Made by a program: the position numbers and the translations under genes. From assembly GCF_003585935.1 (NCBI RefSeq), contig NZ_NRJG01000003.1, positions 1-33,084 on the forward strand: 33,084 bases of DNA. The letters are read 5' to 3'. How positions within the stretch are numbered: the stretch's first letter is position 1; the number at the start of each line of letters is the position of its first letter. Source of the DNA: Psittacicella hinzii. Lineage in GTDB: Bacteria > Pseudomonadota > Gammaproteobacteria > Enterobacterales > Psittacicellaceae. Shown one piece after another: positions 25,586 to 33,084 of this stretch. The notes under the pieces were generated by a model. It worked only from the letters and a program-made list of their open reading frames with translations, was not told the origin of the DNA and searched no databases.

Positions 25586-26650
25586 ATGGTACGGAAGAAT
25601 GAAAACAACTTTTTGCGCAAAGCAAAAAAGAATAAAAATGACGAGTTTTATACCCAGCTTGAAGACATTGAAAGAGAGTTACAACACTACACCGAGCATT
25701 TCAAGCATAAAGTTGTTTTTTGTAACTGCGATGATCCTACCATCAGTAATTTTTATCAATACTTTGCTCGCAATTTTAAGAAATTAGGTTTAAAGAAATT
25801 GATTGCTGCTTGCTATAAAGAGCAAAAAACTGTCTTATACGATACTATGTTCCTTGCTCAAGATAGCTCTAATGCTTGCTCTGATACTAGCTCTACTGCT
25901 AACTCTAATCCCAATGCTAACTCTAGCGGATATTACTATCAGTACACAGGTAAAGCAAATGAAGAAATTATTCCTAGCTTATAGCAAGTGAGTTATTTTA
26001 CTGGAGATGGTGATTTTCGCAGCGCTGAGAGTATCGAGCTATTACAGCAAGCTGATATTGTTGTAACCAATCCCCCTTTTTCTCTTTTTAGGGAGTTTTT
26101 AACTCAACTTATCCAATACGATAAAAAGTTTCTTCTTATCGGCAATATCAATGCTATCACCTATAAAGAAACATTCAAGCTAATTGGTGAAAATAAGGTT
26201 TGGCTAGGTGTACATATGGGTCGGGGTATTTCTGGATTTATAGTTCCAGAACACTATGAGCTTTATGGTACAGAAACCCAAATCAATGCTAAAGGATAGA
26301 GAATTGTTTCTACTAACAACTGTTTATGGTTGACTAATTTAGATACCCAAAAACGTCACCAAGATATTGAACTCACTAAATGCTATGCAGGAAATGAGCA
26401 GTCATATCCGCAATACGATAACTATGATGGGATAAACGTAAATAAAACCATGGATATCCCTTATGACTATCAAGGCATCATGGGTATATCGATTACTTTC
26501 TTGCACAAATATAATCCAGATCAGTTTGAGATTGTTGGTTTTAGAAAGGGTAATGATGGTAAAGATTTATAGATTAACGGTAAAAGTACTTACTTTCGTA
26601 TCTTAATCAAAAACAAAAGAATTTATAGCCAATCTGATTCTCAGAGCTAA
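25586..26650 (+). pseudogene. EcoRI-type adenine DNA methyltransferase interrupted by three TAG codons
   Basis: The frame reads as one full-length protein of 354 positions ending in TAA at 26648-26650, but TAG occurs at 25982, 26297 and 26570 (positions 133, 238, 329). No shift of frame occurs. Conserved blocks of the EcoRI methylase family are in order: a FYTQLEDIEREL start region, FCNCDDPTISNFYQYF, GDGDFRSAESIELL, the catalytic NPPF tetrad in VVTNPPFSLFREFL, KFLLIGNINAITYKE, WLTNLD and a C-terminal YFRILIKNK. The normal product is an adenine-specific methyltransferase of a restriction-modification system. No endonuclease gene is near. ATG 25586 is preferred over the earlier TTG because similarity begins there; its Shine-Dalgarno is poor. 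The simplest reading is a pseudogene. The alternative is amber suppression or a frame from a TAG-recoding element. Confidence 0.8.
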
Positions 26651-26893
26651 ACTCATAGCTAACTCATAGTAGAGCTTAAGGTCAAGCTTAATCCAGAGAG
26701 ATTTTTACCAAAAAACTTCATAATTTTTTAAAACTTTTCGTAAAAAATTTGGTCTAAAAATTGTAAGCCTCATTTGATAATTTTATATTTCGATTTATAG
26801 TTATCAAGGCTTATCCTATAGCTTGCTTATTATGAAGTATAAGTAATACCGCTCCTTGTGAGTTAATGTCCTATGTATGATAGTTATTCATAT

Positions 26894-26937
26894 CGAGGTA
26901 ATTCTTATTCGTAGCTCATTTCTTAAGAATTATCTCG
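26894..26937. repeat. 14-bp inverted repeat
   Basis: CGAGGTAATTCTTA (26894-26907) pairs with TAAGAATTATCTCG (26924-26937); the one mismatch becomes G:U in RNA. The loop is 16 nt. No T-run follows. Confidence 0.6.
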
Positions 26938-27098
26938 CGCTACTAAATCTAGATTAGATCATCGCTATAGGAAAAAACTTAACGTAGCTTAAACCTTAAC
27001 TGTAGTTAATTTAAAACATTAAACACCCTTAAGTTTTAAACCACATCTTTTACTTCTAATCTAGTATCTAAGTACGATCTTAGATAACCAAACCTTTT

Positions 27099-27180
27099 TA
27101 TAATGGGTGTCATTTTCAGAGTTACACTACATTATTTTTGCCAAATTCTCAGCTAGAACTACAAGTTCTAGCTTTTTTCT
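27099..27180 (+). ncRNA. candidate small RNA (promoter-like box plus terminator)
   Basis: A TATAAT box at 27099-27104 is followed about 50 bases later by a strong terminator (27151-27178). A transcript starting near 27111 would be about 70 nt. No good -35 box and no known RNA family is recognised, so this is a candidate only. Confidence 0.3.
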
Positions 27181-27196
27181 TGCGCTAAATTTGGCA
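27139..27196 (+). terminator. terminator hairpin inside an outer inverted repeat
   Basis: AGCTAGAACT (27151-27160) pairs with AGTTCTAGCT (27164-27173), followed by T to 27178. The pair TGCCAAATT (27139-27147) and AATTTGGCA (27188-27196) encloses the whole terminator, the same two-tier design as other elements here. Confidence 0.8.
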
Positions 27197-27459
27197 TTGA
27201 GGTTATCGCACATGAAGTAATCACCACTTTAATAAGTTTAGAAGATAGCTGGTTTTTATGATGTAGTATCTCCGAGGTTGTTTAGACAACCAGAGGGTTA
27301 CTGGATATAGTGCTTGTTTTGCATGATTTTAATGTTTGTTGTTTCTCCTTTTTCAAGCTTATTTGCTTTCAGTTAAATCCCGCTGCAACAAGATATATTT
27401 ACTAGAGGCAATTTTACCTCAACAACGTAAAATTACCCGCATAACCCCCAGCTTTTGGA

Positions 27460-27465
27460 TATAAT
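27460..27465 (+). promoter_or_regulatory. yicC: candidate yicC -10 box
   Basis: A perfect TATAAT lies 94 bp before the yicC ATG. The -35 region (near 27437-27442) is poor, so activation by another factor or a different promoter is possible. Confidence 0.4.
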
Positions 27466-27558
27466 ACAACTGTCAAGAAAAAGCCAAAGCCCTAACCGGT
27501 CGCAACTATTTTCTTAACAATTAGTTCCTCGCATATAACCTAAAGTTAAGGGATAATT

Positions 27559-28449
27559 ATGTTACATAGTATGACAGGCTTTGTCTCTCATGAATGTGAG
27601 ATTGGTGACTACCACTTAATCTGGGAGGTAAAGACTCTTAACCACCGCTTTTTTGACATGGCATTAAAGATGCCTGATAGTTTACGCTGTGTAGAAGTAG
27701 AATTACGCAACGTGGCAAAGAATCATTTACGCCGCGGTAAAATGGACGTAACTCTATATTTTAAAAACCGTAATCTCAAAAGTAATTTAGAAGTAGCACC
27801 AGAGCGTCTAGCAGAAATCGCTTCATGCTTTGCGCAAGCACAAAATATTTTTGTGGAAAATGGTGTAGATCGTCAGTTCTTACGTATTAACCTAAACGAG
27901 ATTTTTAGTAATTCATTATTCTCGGGTAATGATGGACGTAACATCGACGATTCATTTAAAGAACAAGTTGTAGCTTCGTTTGAACAAGCTGTAATTAAAC
28001 TGAACCAAGCACGTCGTGCTGAAGGTACACGTTTACGTGAAGTATTAGAGTGTAACCTATGCTCTATGAAACAAATTACTGCGGAAATTTGCCAATACTC
28101 ACGTCAAATTAAAGAACAAGCGCAACAAAAACTTATTGCTAAAGTTAAAGAATTAGCAGAAAACGTAATTTTAGATCCAATTCGTCTCGAACAAGAAGTA
28201 GTACTTCTTGCGCAAAAAGCAGATATCCAAGAAGAATTAGATCGTTTAAACTCACACTATTGTGCCCTAACTCAATTACTTAACTCTGAAGAACAAGTAG
28301 GTCGTAAAATCGACTTCTTAATGCAAGAGTTAAACCGTGAGTCTAACACCATTTGTTCAAAATCTACTGACATTAACATTATTAATCGCGCAGTAAACTT
28401 AAAAACTTACATTGAACAAATGCGTGAGCAAATCCAAAACATTGAATAA
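27559..28449 (+). CDS. yicC: YicC family endoribonuclease-like protein
   Basis: A 296-residue cytoplasmic protein of the YicC/YloC family, whose E. coli member acts in RNA turnover. The N-terminal domain starts with the signature MTGF (residues 5-8) and contains EVKTLNHRFFD (23-33), close to the usual E-V-K-S-V-N-H-R-F motif, and RRGKMDVTLYF. The C-terminal DUF1732 part has GRKIDFLMQELNRESNTICSKS, followed by the family's typical ending EQMREQIQNIE. Length is normal for the family. AAGGGAT before the ATG serves as Shine-Dalgarno. A large nested hairpin follows the stop. Confidence 0.95.
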   Translation: MLHSMTGFVSHECEIGDYHLIWEVKTLNHRFFDMALKMPDSLRCVEVELRNVAKNHLRRGKMDVTLYFKNRNLKSNLEVAPERLAEIASCFAQAQNIFVENGVDRQFLRINLNEIFSNSLFSGNDGRNIDDSFKEQVVASFEQAVIKLNQARRAEGTRLREVLECNLCSMKQITAEICQYSRQIKEQAQQKLIAKVKELAENVILDPIRLEQEVVLLAQKADIQEELDRLNSHYCALTQLLNSEEQVGRKIDFLMQELNRESNTICSKSTDINIINRAVNLKTYIEQMREQIQNIE

Positions 28450-28534
28450 TTTTAATTAAGAGTTCTTTTAGGAGTTCGTCTTAGAATTTCTAATAGAATT
28501 TCTTCTTAATTATTGATTTTCATTTCACAAGCTT

Positions 28535-28616
28535 AAAGCATGGTAAAAAGTTAAAGACAGACTCGTACGAGCCTGTCTGGAGATCTTTTGCCATGCTTTC
28601 CCTCTTTTTGCCAAGA
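28535..28616 (+). terminator. nested hairpin terminator after yicC
   Basis: An outer arm AAAGCATGG (28535-28543), extended through a G:U pair to about 15 bp, pairs with CCATGCTTT (28591-28599). It encloses AGACAG/CTGTCT (28555-28560 with 28573-28578), around CTCGTACGAG. A T-rich stretch (28604-28609 and beyond) follows. Confidence 0.75.
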
Positions 28617-28639
28617 GAGAAAGTGAGCGAACTTATATT

Positions 28640-28769
28640 CGTTAAGTATATTCGTTAAGTATATTAGTTAAGTATATTAGTTAAGTATATTCGTTAAGTA
28701 TATTCGTTAAGTATATTAGTTAAGTATATTCGTTAAGTATATTCGTTAAGCACAGCAGTTAAGTACATC
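28640..28769. repeat. 13-bp tandem repeat array
   Basis: Eight clean units of (C/A)GTTAAGTATATT run from 28640 to 28743, then two degenerate units to 28769 (CGTTAAGCACAGC, AGTTAAGTACATC). Only the first base varies among clean units (C C A A C C A C). The period is not a multiple of three and no gene crosses it. It ends about 130 bp before the pptA ATG, so copy-number change could alter its promoter region. Confidence 0.9.
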
Positions 28770-28897
28770 TATTAAATACAGAAAACTGTAAGGAAACTCA
28801 ACATACCATTCATTGGTATGATTTTGAGGAAATGAGCTGTATCACAAAAAAACCAATGCTTAACTCAAAGCATTCTTTCAAGGCTAAGGATCTTGTT

Positions 28898-29128
28898 ATG
28901 CCACATATTACCATTAAAGCTTACAAACGCAACTTAAGCTATGCCCAAAAACAAGAATTAGCTGATGCTGTAAGCCAAACTATTATCGAAAAATTAGGTG
29001 CTAAACCAGAATCAATCTCTATCGACCTTGTCGAATATGCTCCTGAAGATTGGGAAGGGCAAGTGCACAATGTTGAAATTGTTCCACGTATGGAACAATT
29101 AATCCGTAAACCTGGACAAAGTAACTAA
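28898..29128 (+). CDS. pptA: tautomerase, PptA family
   Basis: A 76-residue tautomerase of the 4-oxalocrotonate tautomerase superfamily. After removal of Met the catalytic Pro becomes the N-terminus (MPHITIK), which fixes ATG 28898 as the start; a longer frame from 28832 would hide this Pro. AAGGA at 28886-28890 has good spacing. The ending PEDWEG...EIVPRMEQLIRKPGQSN closely follows E. coli PptA (PESW...EIAPQMEALIKKPG), and length matches (77 residues). The physiological substrate of PptA is not known. The next gene starts two bases after its stop. Confidence 0.9.
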   Translation: MPHITIKAYKRNLSYAQKQELADAVSQTIIEKLGAKPESISIDLVEYAPEDWEGQVHNVEIVPRMEQLIRKPGQSN

Positions 29129-29130
29129 AT

Positions 29131-29520
29131 ATGAGTTCGGCTGTACTCTCAAGCTGCAAAGCTTTACTCTTAGTCAAAGATAAACTAGGTTTAGCTGCAA
29201 CTAAGTTCTGGTTCACTGTATCTAAGTTAGGATTATCGACACGCAAGTTAGGTTTAACCACTATTGCTAGTCTGAGCTTGTTTACGCTAAGCGCTAGTCC
29301 TGCGCAAGCCTTAACCTATACGCAAGTTAAAGCTAACTTTGCGGCTAAAACTTATAGCTTACCAGGAGTAGCTACTCCTGATAACCTGTACGAGTTCTTT
29401 GCTGATAGTAAGAAAACGAATTATACTCCTACACTAATTGCCAGTGTAAATTGTGATTTAGGAGAAAACCTCAAACGTAATATGGATATCTACTTTGTTA
29501 CAGCCCAAGTTAAAGCTTAA
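29131..29520 (+). CDS. small exported protein, possibly a remnant
   Basis: Not recognised with certainty. It is 129 residues with an unusually long basic N-region carrying three KLGL words, a hydrophobic core (about 43-57) and a likely signal cleavage after PAQA (about residue 61). The mature part is only about 70 residues. The C-terminal stretch SVNCDLGENLKRNMDIYF faintly resembles the last conserved Cys block of RNase T2/RNase I proteins, but the catalytic His motifs are absent. After the TAA stop the same frame runs on for 34 more codons to 29625 (including SVNPLPG and a Cys near its end), so this may be the tail of a deleted or broken gene. ATG 29131 is two bases past the pptA stop, which suggests coupling. 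Confidence 0.45.
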   Translation: MSSAVLSSCKALLLVKDKLGLAATKFWFTVSKLGLSTRKLGLTTIASLSLFTLSASPAQALTYTQVKANFAAKTYSLPGVATPDNLYEFFADSKKTNYTPTLIASVNCDLGENLKRNMDIYFVTAQVKA

Positions 29521-29815
29521 TTAATGGCTGAACAACCAACTTCGGTTAATCCATTACCAGGCATTACTATACGCAAGAAAACAATAAATTCTACGCTTGT
29601 CCAATTAAAAACGTGTACTTTTTAGATTAAAGTGCCTTAAGTTTATCTTCGGGTATTCAAAATAAAGTACTCAATTTAGTGAAAAAGTAATTTTTACTCC
29701 TATAACATAGAAGTTTACATTAACGCGTGATTTACTTCGACGCGCTTCTCCACGCAACTACTCATCTGATCAATCCTGATCTCTAGCGTATTTTGGCATC
29801 TTCAACTTAACTTTT

Positions 29816-30814
29816 ATGAGTGAGCAACATCCTTTTCTAAGTGCTGATACTTTTGCTAATCAGAATCTGCAAATGTATGTGCAACAGTTTCCGGGAGTGT
29901 GTGCCATTAACTTCTTACAAGTTAGTCAATGCGGTGACTATAAGTCAAGCGCACCTTGTAACTGGTTATTCCTCAAGTCCCCAACTGTAAATGAGGTAAA
30001 TATAGCAGAGCATAAAGTTAGTTTATATCTGACCTTTCAATTGTTAAACGCCTTGTTCAAAATCATTGAAACGGGTGATTACAATGAAGAGACTACTTAT
30101 TTTCTCCATCAATCTGCTATCGCCTATACCCAGCTCTATCAGCATTTGCCAACCAACAGTATGTTTGAAGCAAAACTGAGCGAGCTCAAGCCTTATGGTT
30201 TTAGAGACATCGAATTTTTACAATTCTTACTCCAACCAACCGAGCAACAAAGTCTTTACGAACCAGATCATTACCTACCTCCGCACGCAGTCTTGCACTC
30301 TTTACTCTTGTCTGTAGCTAAATATAAATTTATTTGTAATGACTTTTGCCAAATCTTATACCGCGCAACTGTTAATTACTTAATGCAACAGACGTTTTTA
30401 GGAGTAGGTATAGCTATAGATTTAGCAATTCATGCTTATTTCTATTGTCCGCAAGCATATAAAGAATTAAATACTTGTAGTTTTACCCTACAACAAACGA
30501 ATAAAATCATTGAGGTATTAAAACCTCATTTAGAACAGTCGTTTATCCAGCAAGGAGCAAACAATCAGCACTACCTTGAGTTAGCTGCTGACTTTATGTT
30601 CTCATGTTCAAGTCTACGTGAATATGTACATTACAATACACGTCAAATTAAACACATGAGTTCCGAGCTCCAAGCTACACTGCAAGAGATTTTTCCTGAT
30701 CGTCAAGCTGTACTTGAGCAAATGCTATCGCAACAAGCTGCAGCACAAACTACACAAGTAGTATTCGATCAACAACTATGCTTAAGTTATCCGCATAATC
30801 TCAATGATCTCTAA
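29816..30814 (+). CDS. unrecognised 332-residue protein
   Basis: I do not recognise a family. The protein has no signal peptide or clear membrane segment and is rich in aromatic residues, Leu and Gln, with about a dozen Cys. Helical segments seem to dominate from about residue 65 on. The codon pattern fits its neighbours, and a strong terminator at 31126-31160 follows, so it is likely a real gene. No Shine-Dalgarno precedes the ATG. It stands alone between the small exported protein and the phosphopantetheinyl transferase. A 12-bp tandem repeat begins at its stop codon. Confidence 0.65.
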   Translation: MSEQHPFLSADTFANQNLQMYVQQFPGVCAINFLQVSQCGDYKSSAPCNWLFLKSPTVNEVNIAEHKVSLYLTFQLLNALFKIIETGDYNEETTYFLHQSAIAYTQLYQHLPTNSMFEAKLSELKPYGFRDIEFLQFLLQPTEQQSLYEPDHYLPPHAVLHSLLLSVAKYKFICNDFCQILYRATVNYLMQQTFLGVGIAIDLAIHAYFYCPQAYKELNTCSFTLQQTNKIIEVLKPHLEQSFIQQGANNQHYLELAADFMFSCSSLREYVHYNTRQIKHMSSELQATLQEIFPDRQAVLEQMLSQQAAAQTTQVVFDQQLCLSYPHNLNDL

Positions 30815-30859
30815 GATGATTCTTAAGACGGTATTTAAGATGATTTCTAAGATAATCTC
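30812..30859. repeat. 12-bp imperfect tandem repeat at gene end
   Basis: Four units of 12 bp each start with TAAGA (30812, 30824, 30836, 30848). The first TAA is the stop codon of the preceding gene. Units differ at several bases. Confidence 0.7.
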
Positions 30860-31125
30860 AATAAATCTTGAAAGTAACATAAGATCTAAATAGAGATTAA
30901 CAGCTGCAGAAACTAGAAACCTGAAACCTCTTAGGATTGCTGAGCTTATATGAATGCATAGATTTTTGCAGATTGAAATAGACTTTGTAACCAAAAGTCA
31001 CGCTATGGCAAGACCATAGCTAATAAATAACTAATACTTAGCTAAGTTAGCTAAAACAGCTAAACTAACAAAGCTCGCTCAAACAAAACTAATTCACACT
31101 CCTCATAAAAGTAACAAGATGCCTT

Positions 31126-31160
31126 AAGCCCTAGGATAAACTCCTAGGGCTTTACTTTTT
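31126..31160 (+). terminator. strong intrinsic terminator
   Basis: A perfect 11-bp stem, AAGCCCTAGGA (31126-31136) with TCCTAGGGCTT (31142-31152), has a 5-nt loop and is followed by TACTTTTT. It would end transcription from the gene at 29816. Confidence 0.88.
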
Positions 31161-31222
31161 ACGACGATAATACTGCGAATACCATCTTCAACCTAATCAA
31201 ATTCTAGGAGATAGGACTTCAG

Positions 31223-31231
31223 TGTTATAAT
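31223..31231 (+). promoter_or_regulatory. extended -10 promoter candidate
   Basis: TGTTATAAT gives a TG extension and a perfect TATAAT (31226-31231), which can compensate for a weak -35. It lies about 200 bp before the phosphopantetheinyl transferase start and after the upstream terminator, so it probably drives that gene. Confidence 0.5.
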
Positions 31232-31433
31232 TTAGCTATTGTAGCAAATACAGCTAATACTCTTAGATAGTCCCGTCTTGTTTACTTAAGATCTTTAGGA
31301 CAACCTTTCTCTTAGAATTATTGCTGGCCATTTGTTACATTCTCTGAATCTTGGTTTATTTTTTACATACTCCTTTTACTCTTGGTATTCGATAATCTTT
31401 GGTTTCTTTTTTTTCTCTTTAGCGTAATTACTT

Positions 31434-32339
31434 ATGTTTTTCTCAAACGGCTCACAAACTTCAACTTATGTGTTTCTGACGCAAGTATCTAGTCACTTAA
31501 CAGCAGAACAACAAGCTACTCTAGAGATTCTTAGCTCTGCTAAACTCAAATATAAGCGTCAACTCAAACAATACTCACGAGCCTTAGTTAAACAAATTAT
31601 GCTACAAGTCCTAAACCAAGCTGGTTTAGATGCTAATAAGCTCTTAGCGGCAGTAAAGACTAATGAGCATGGACGACCTTACTTAGAAATGTCAGCCATT
31701 GACTACAACATTAGTAACTCTGGAGATTGGGTAGCTTTAATCATAGCGCTTAATCCTGCAAAACTTAAGCAAGAACTCGAAGAGGATTTTGATCCTTTAA
31801 CTTACGCACACTTAGATCCGAGACAAGTAACAACCCAAGAAAGTGACAAGCTGTTACAAAGCTCAAACGAAGAACAGAAACTAACTTCTTTTCAAGTAAG
31901 TATTGATATTGAAGCTAAGCATCGCACTCGTCCTTTTACCAATATTGTAAGTCGCTATATGGGTGATAATGGCATGCAAGCCTTTACTCATCCTTTAATG
32001 CTTGATTTATTAGCAAGCGAACAAGATCGCTTCTTTTACTTCTGGACTGCGCGTGAAGCCATTATTAAAGCTCTAGGTTCAACTATTAGTAACCTTTGCT
32101 CAGTAAAACAGTATCTTGACCCTCAAGGACAACATAGTTTTACCTTTGCGGATTCACAGCCGAGTATCTTAACCTACTATAATGATTTACCTTTGTATTT
32201 ATCATATATAGTGCCGCAAGGATTACCTACTCCGCAGGTGTTTTACTATCAAGAGGCTGAGAAATTTGTAGAGCTAAGTGCACTAGAGGGGTGGCAAGCA
32301 GCTCCTACGTTAATTGCACAAGTACATCCAGCTCAATAG
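31434..32339 (+). CDS. 4'-phosphopantetheinyl transferase (Sfp/AcpT-like)
   Basis: A 301-residue enzyme that moves the phosphopantetheine arm from CoA to a carrier-protein serine. The family motifs are in order: GRPYL (80-84), NISNSGDWV (92-100, where SHS is more usual), the metal-binding SIDIE (156-160) and WTAREAIIKALG (204-215, with Arg in place of the usual Lys of WxxKEA). It is longer than E. coli AcpT or EntD, mainly because of an acidic, Gln-rich insert of about 45 residues between the second and third motifs (about 108-152) and a longer tail. No carrier protein or synthase is in the window, so its target (fatty-acid ACP or another carrier) cannot be told. There is no clear Shine-Dalgarno. 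Confidence 0.85.
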   Translation: MFFSNGSQTSTYVFLTQVSSHLTAEQQATLEILSSAKLKYKRQLKQYSRALVKQIMLQVLNQAGLDANKLLAAVKTNEHGRPYLEMSAIDYNISNSGDWVALIIALNPAKLKQELEEDFDPLTYAHLDPRQVTTQESDKLLQSSNEEQKLTSFQVSIDIEAKHRTRPFTNIVSRYMGDNGMQAFTHPLMLDLLASEQDRFFYFWTAREAIIKALGSTISNLCSVKQYLDPQGQHSFTFADSQPSILTYYNDLPLYLSYIVPQGLPTPQVFYYQEAEKFVELSALEGWQAAPTLIAQVHPAQ

Positions 32340-32375
32340 ATATTTCTTAAGCATTACCTAATCAATAGGTAACTG

Positions 32376-32411
32376 TACTGTACAACCTACTGCATAATCT
32401 ACTGCGCAACC
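32376..32411. repeat. 12-bp tandem repeat, three copies
   Basis: TACTGTACAACC, TACTGCATAATC and TACTGCGCAACC lie end to end about 35 bp after the phosphopantetheinyl transferase stop. This is another short tandem duplication in a gene-end spacer. Confidence 0.65.
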
Positions 32412-32501
32412 AATAGTGTACAATCGATACAGAACCATCAATACTGAACAAATTTAAAAAATTAACTTATTTTCAACCACAAACTTATTTACAGCATCAC
32501 T

Positions 32502-33084
32502 ATGACAAAAACCACTAATTTTCCATCTTCCGCTCTAGTTGCTGCGATGCAAGAAGTTATAAAACTCCCCCAAGAACTTGAGCTACATCCTATTACTTTA
32601 GAACTAGTAGAGAAAACCTATCCACAACTTGAAGCAAGTTTACCTTATCTTGCTGAGTTTTTACCTTGGGCAAAAAACACTACTCTTTCTTCTTTACTAT
32701 ATTTCTCGCAAAGTTTACTGGCGCAACATCAAGCAGGTACTAGTCTTGAGTTTTATATTTATGACGCACTTAAACAAGTTTATGTAGGTCGTATCTCTGC
32801 ACGTATCTTCACTGCTAATGCAACCTATCCGCAAGGATATGTTGACTATGGCTACTACCTCTTTCAAGAACAGCAAGGTCATGGCTATATGCAACGCGCA
32901 CTTACTGGTCTAAGAACCTTAATTGCAAGCTATGAACCAGAAATCTCTATGGTAGTACGTACTCTAGCGCATAATGTAAAATCAAAACAAGTAGCTTTAA
33001 AAAGCGGCTTTGTGCAAGTAGAGCAAGCATCGCAACAGAGCGATGATAAAGCAAGCTATACTTTTATATACGTAAAAAACTCTC
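32502..33084 (+). CDS. GNAT acetyltransferase, RimJ/RimL-like (3' end outside window)
   Basis: The first 194 codons of a GNAT-fold N-acetyltransferase; the frame is open at the window end. The N-terminal part (ITLELVEKTYPQLEASLPYLAEFLPWAK) matches the usual opening of RimJ/RimL proteins. The acetyl-CoA loop is EQQGHGYMQRAL (about 127-138), of the Q/R-x-x-G-x-G type. The later N-x-x-S-x-x-V-A-L-K-S-GF block is also present. Such enzymes acetylate ribosomal-protein N-termini or small amines; the substrate here is unknown. ATG 32502 starts the fold correctly, but no strong Shine-Dalgarno is seen. Confidence 0.85.
   Translation, partial: MTKTTNFPSSALVAAMQEVIKLPQELELHPITLELVEKTYPQLEASLPYLAEFLPWAKNTTLSSLLYFSQSLLAQHQAGTSLEFYIYDALKQVYVGRISARIFTANATYPQGYVDYGYYLFQEQQGHGYMQRALTGLRTLIASYEPEISMVVRTLAHNVKSKQVALKSGFVQVEQASQQSDDKASYTFIYVKNS

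Larger units (their letters stand above)
26651..27558. other. gene-free stretch upstream of yicC
   Basis: About 900 bp without a coding frame. It contains a 14-bp inverted repeat at 26894-26937, a possible small RNA at 27099-27180, a GGTTGT/ACAACC hairpin at 27276-27291 and a candidate yicC promoter at 27460. Confidence 0.55.
28450..28897. other. yicC-pptA spacer with tandem array
   Basis: This 448-bp gap holds the hairpin terminator 28535-28616, the 13-bp tandem array 28640-28769 and a two-tier hairpin (CTCAA/TTGAG around CATACCA/TGGTATG, 28797-28828). The last lies in the pptA leader. Confidence 0.7.
30815..31433. other. spacer before phosphopantetheinyl transferase gene
   Basis: This 619-bp gap has no credible ORF. 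It holds the 12-bp repeat, the terminator at 31126-31160 and an extended -10 promoter candidate at 31223-31231. A minus-strand frame at 30782-30994 is made largely by the tandem repeat. Confidence 0.6.

Noticed and set aside
28640-28769. Possible CRISPR array
   Set aside because: Units are contiguous 13-bp tandem copies without spacers, and no cas genes are nearby.
28832-28897. Longer N-terminus for the tautomerase
   Set aside because: It would bury the catalytic Pro that must follow Met. ATG 28898 has AAGGA at proper spacing.
30782-30994. 70-codon minus-strand frame with repeated Ile/Leu
   Set aside because: The repeated pattern is produced by the 12-bp tandem repeat, and it overlaps the end of the 29816 gene.

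Overview
The window looks like chromosomal DNA of an AT-rich, host-adapted gammaproteobacterium. The clues are a Haemophilus-type bifunctional Bcs1 enzyme, the proteobacterial housekeeping genes djlA, yicC and pptA, and lyases for animal glycosaminoglycans. A relative of Pasteurellaceae or Psittacicellaceae would fit, but that placement is inference. About one third of the window is gene-free, which is high for a bacterium.

Layout: 1-1969 holds only doubtful small membrane ORFs and gene-free DNA. 1970-8172 (+) is a locus for a capsule or surface polymer built on polyol phosphate, teichoic-acid style: two CDP-glycerol/ribitol phosphotransferase-like proteins, a Bcs1-type CDP-ribitol synthase and a secreted protein with a low-complexity N-terminus and a probable TagC-like beta-propeller. 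8456-20041 (-) is a surface cluster: a chondroitinase ABC-type PL8 lyase, a hyaluronate lyase-type PL8 lyase and a 1624-residue autotransporter-like protein whose predicted beta-barrel region (about 700 residues) is far larger than usual. All catalytic residues I can align are present in both lyases. No sulfatase, unsaturated uronyl hydrolase or sugar transporter is in the window, so attack on host matrix is as plausible as nutrition.

21750-22655 (-) is djlA. 22656-25585 is nearly 3 kb without genes but full of perfect and nested inverted repeats and at least two good intrinsic terminators, so it may encode small RNAs. 25586-26650 is an EcoRI-type adenine methyltransferase whose one reading frame is broken only by three TAG codons. 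27559-29128 carries yicC and pptA, separated by a 13-bp tandem repeat array. Then come a small exported protein, an unrecognised 332-residue protein, a 4'-phosphopantetheinyl transferase and a GNAT acetyltransferase cut by the window end.

A second theme is structure in non-coding DNA. Almost every intergenic space holds hairpins, often an outer inverted repeat enclosing an inner hairpin, and several hold short tandem repeats. The arm sequences differ from place to place, so this is not obviously one repeat family. No rRNA, tRNA, insertion sequence or CRISPR array was recognised.
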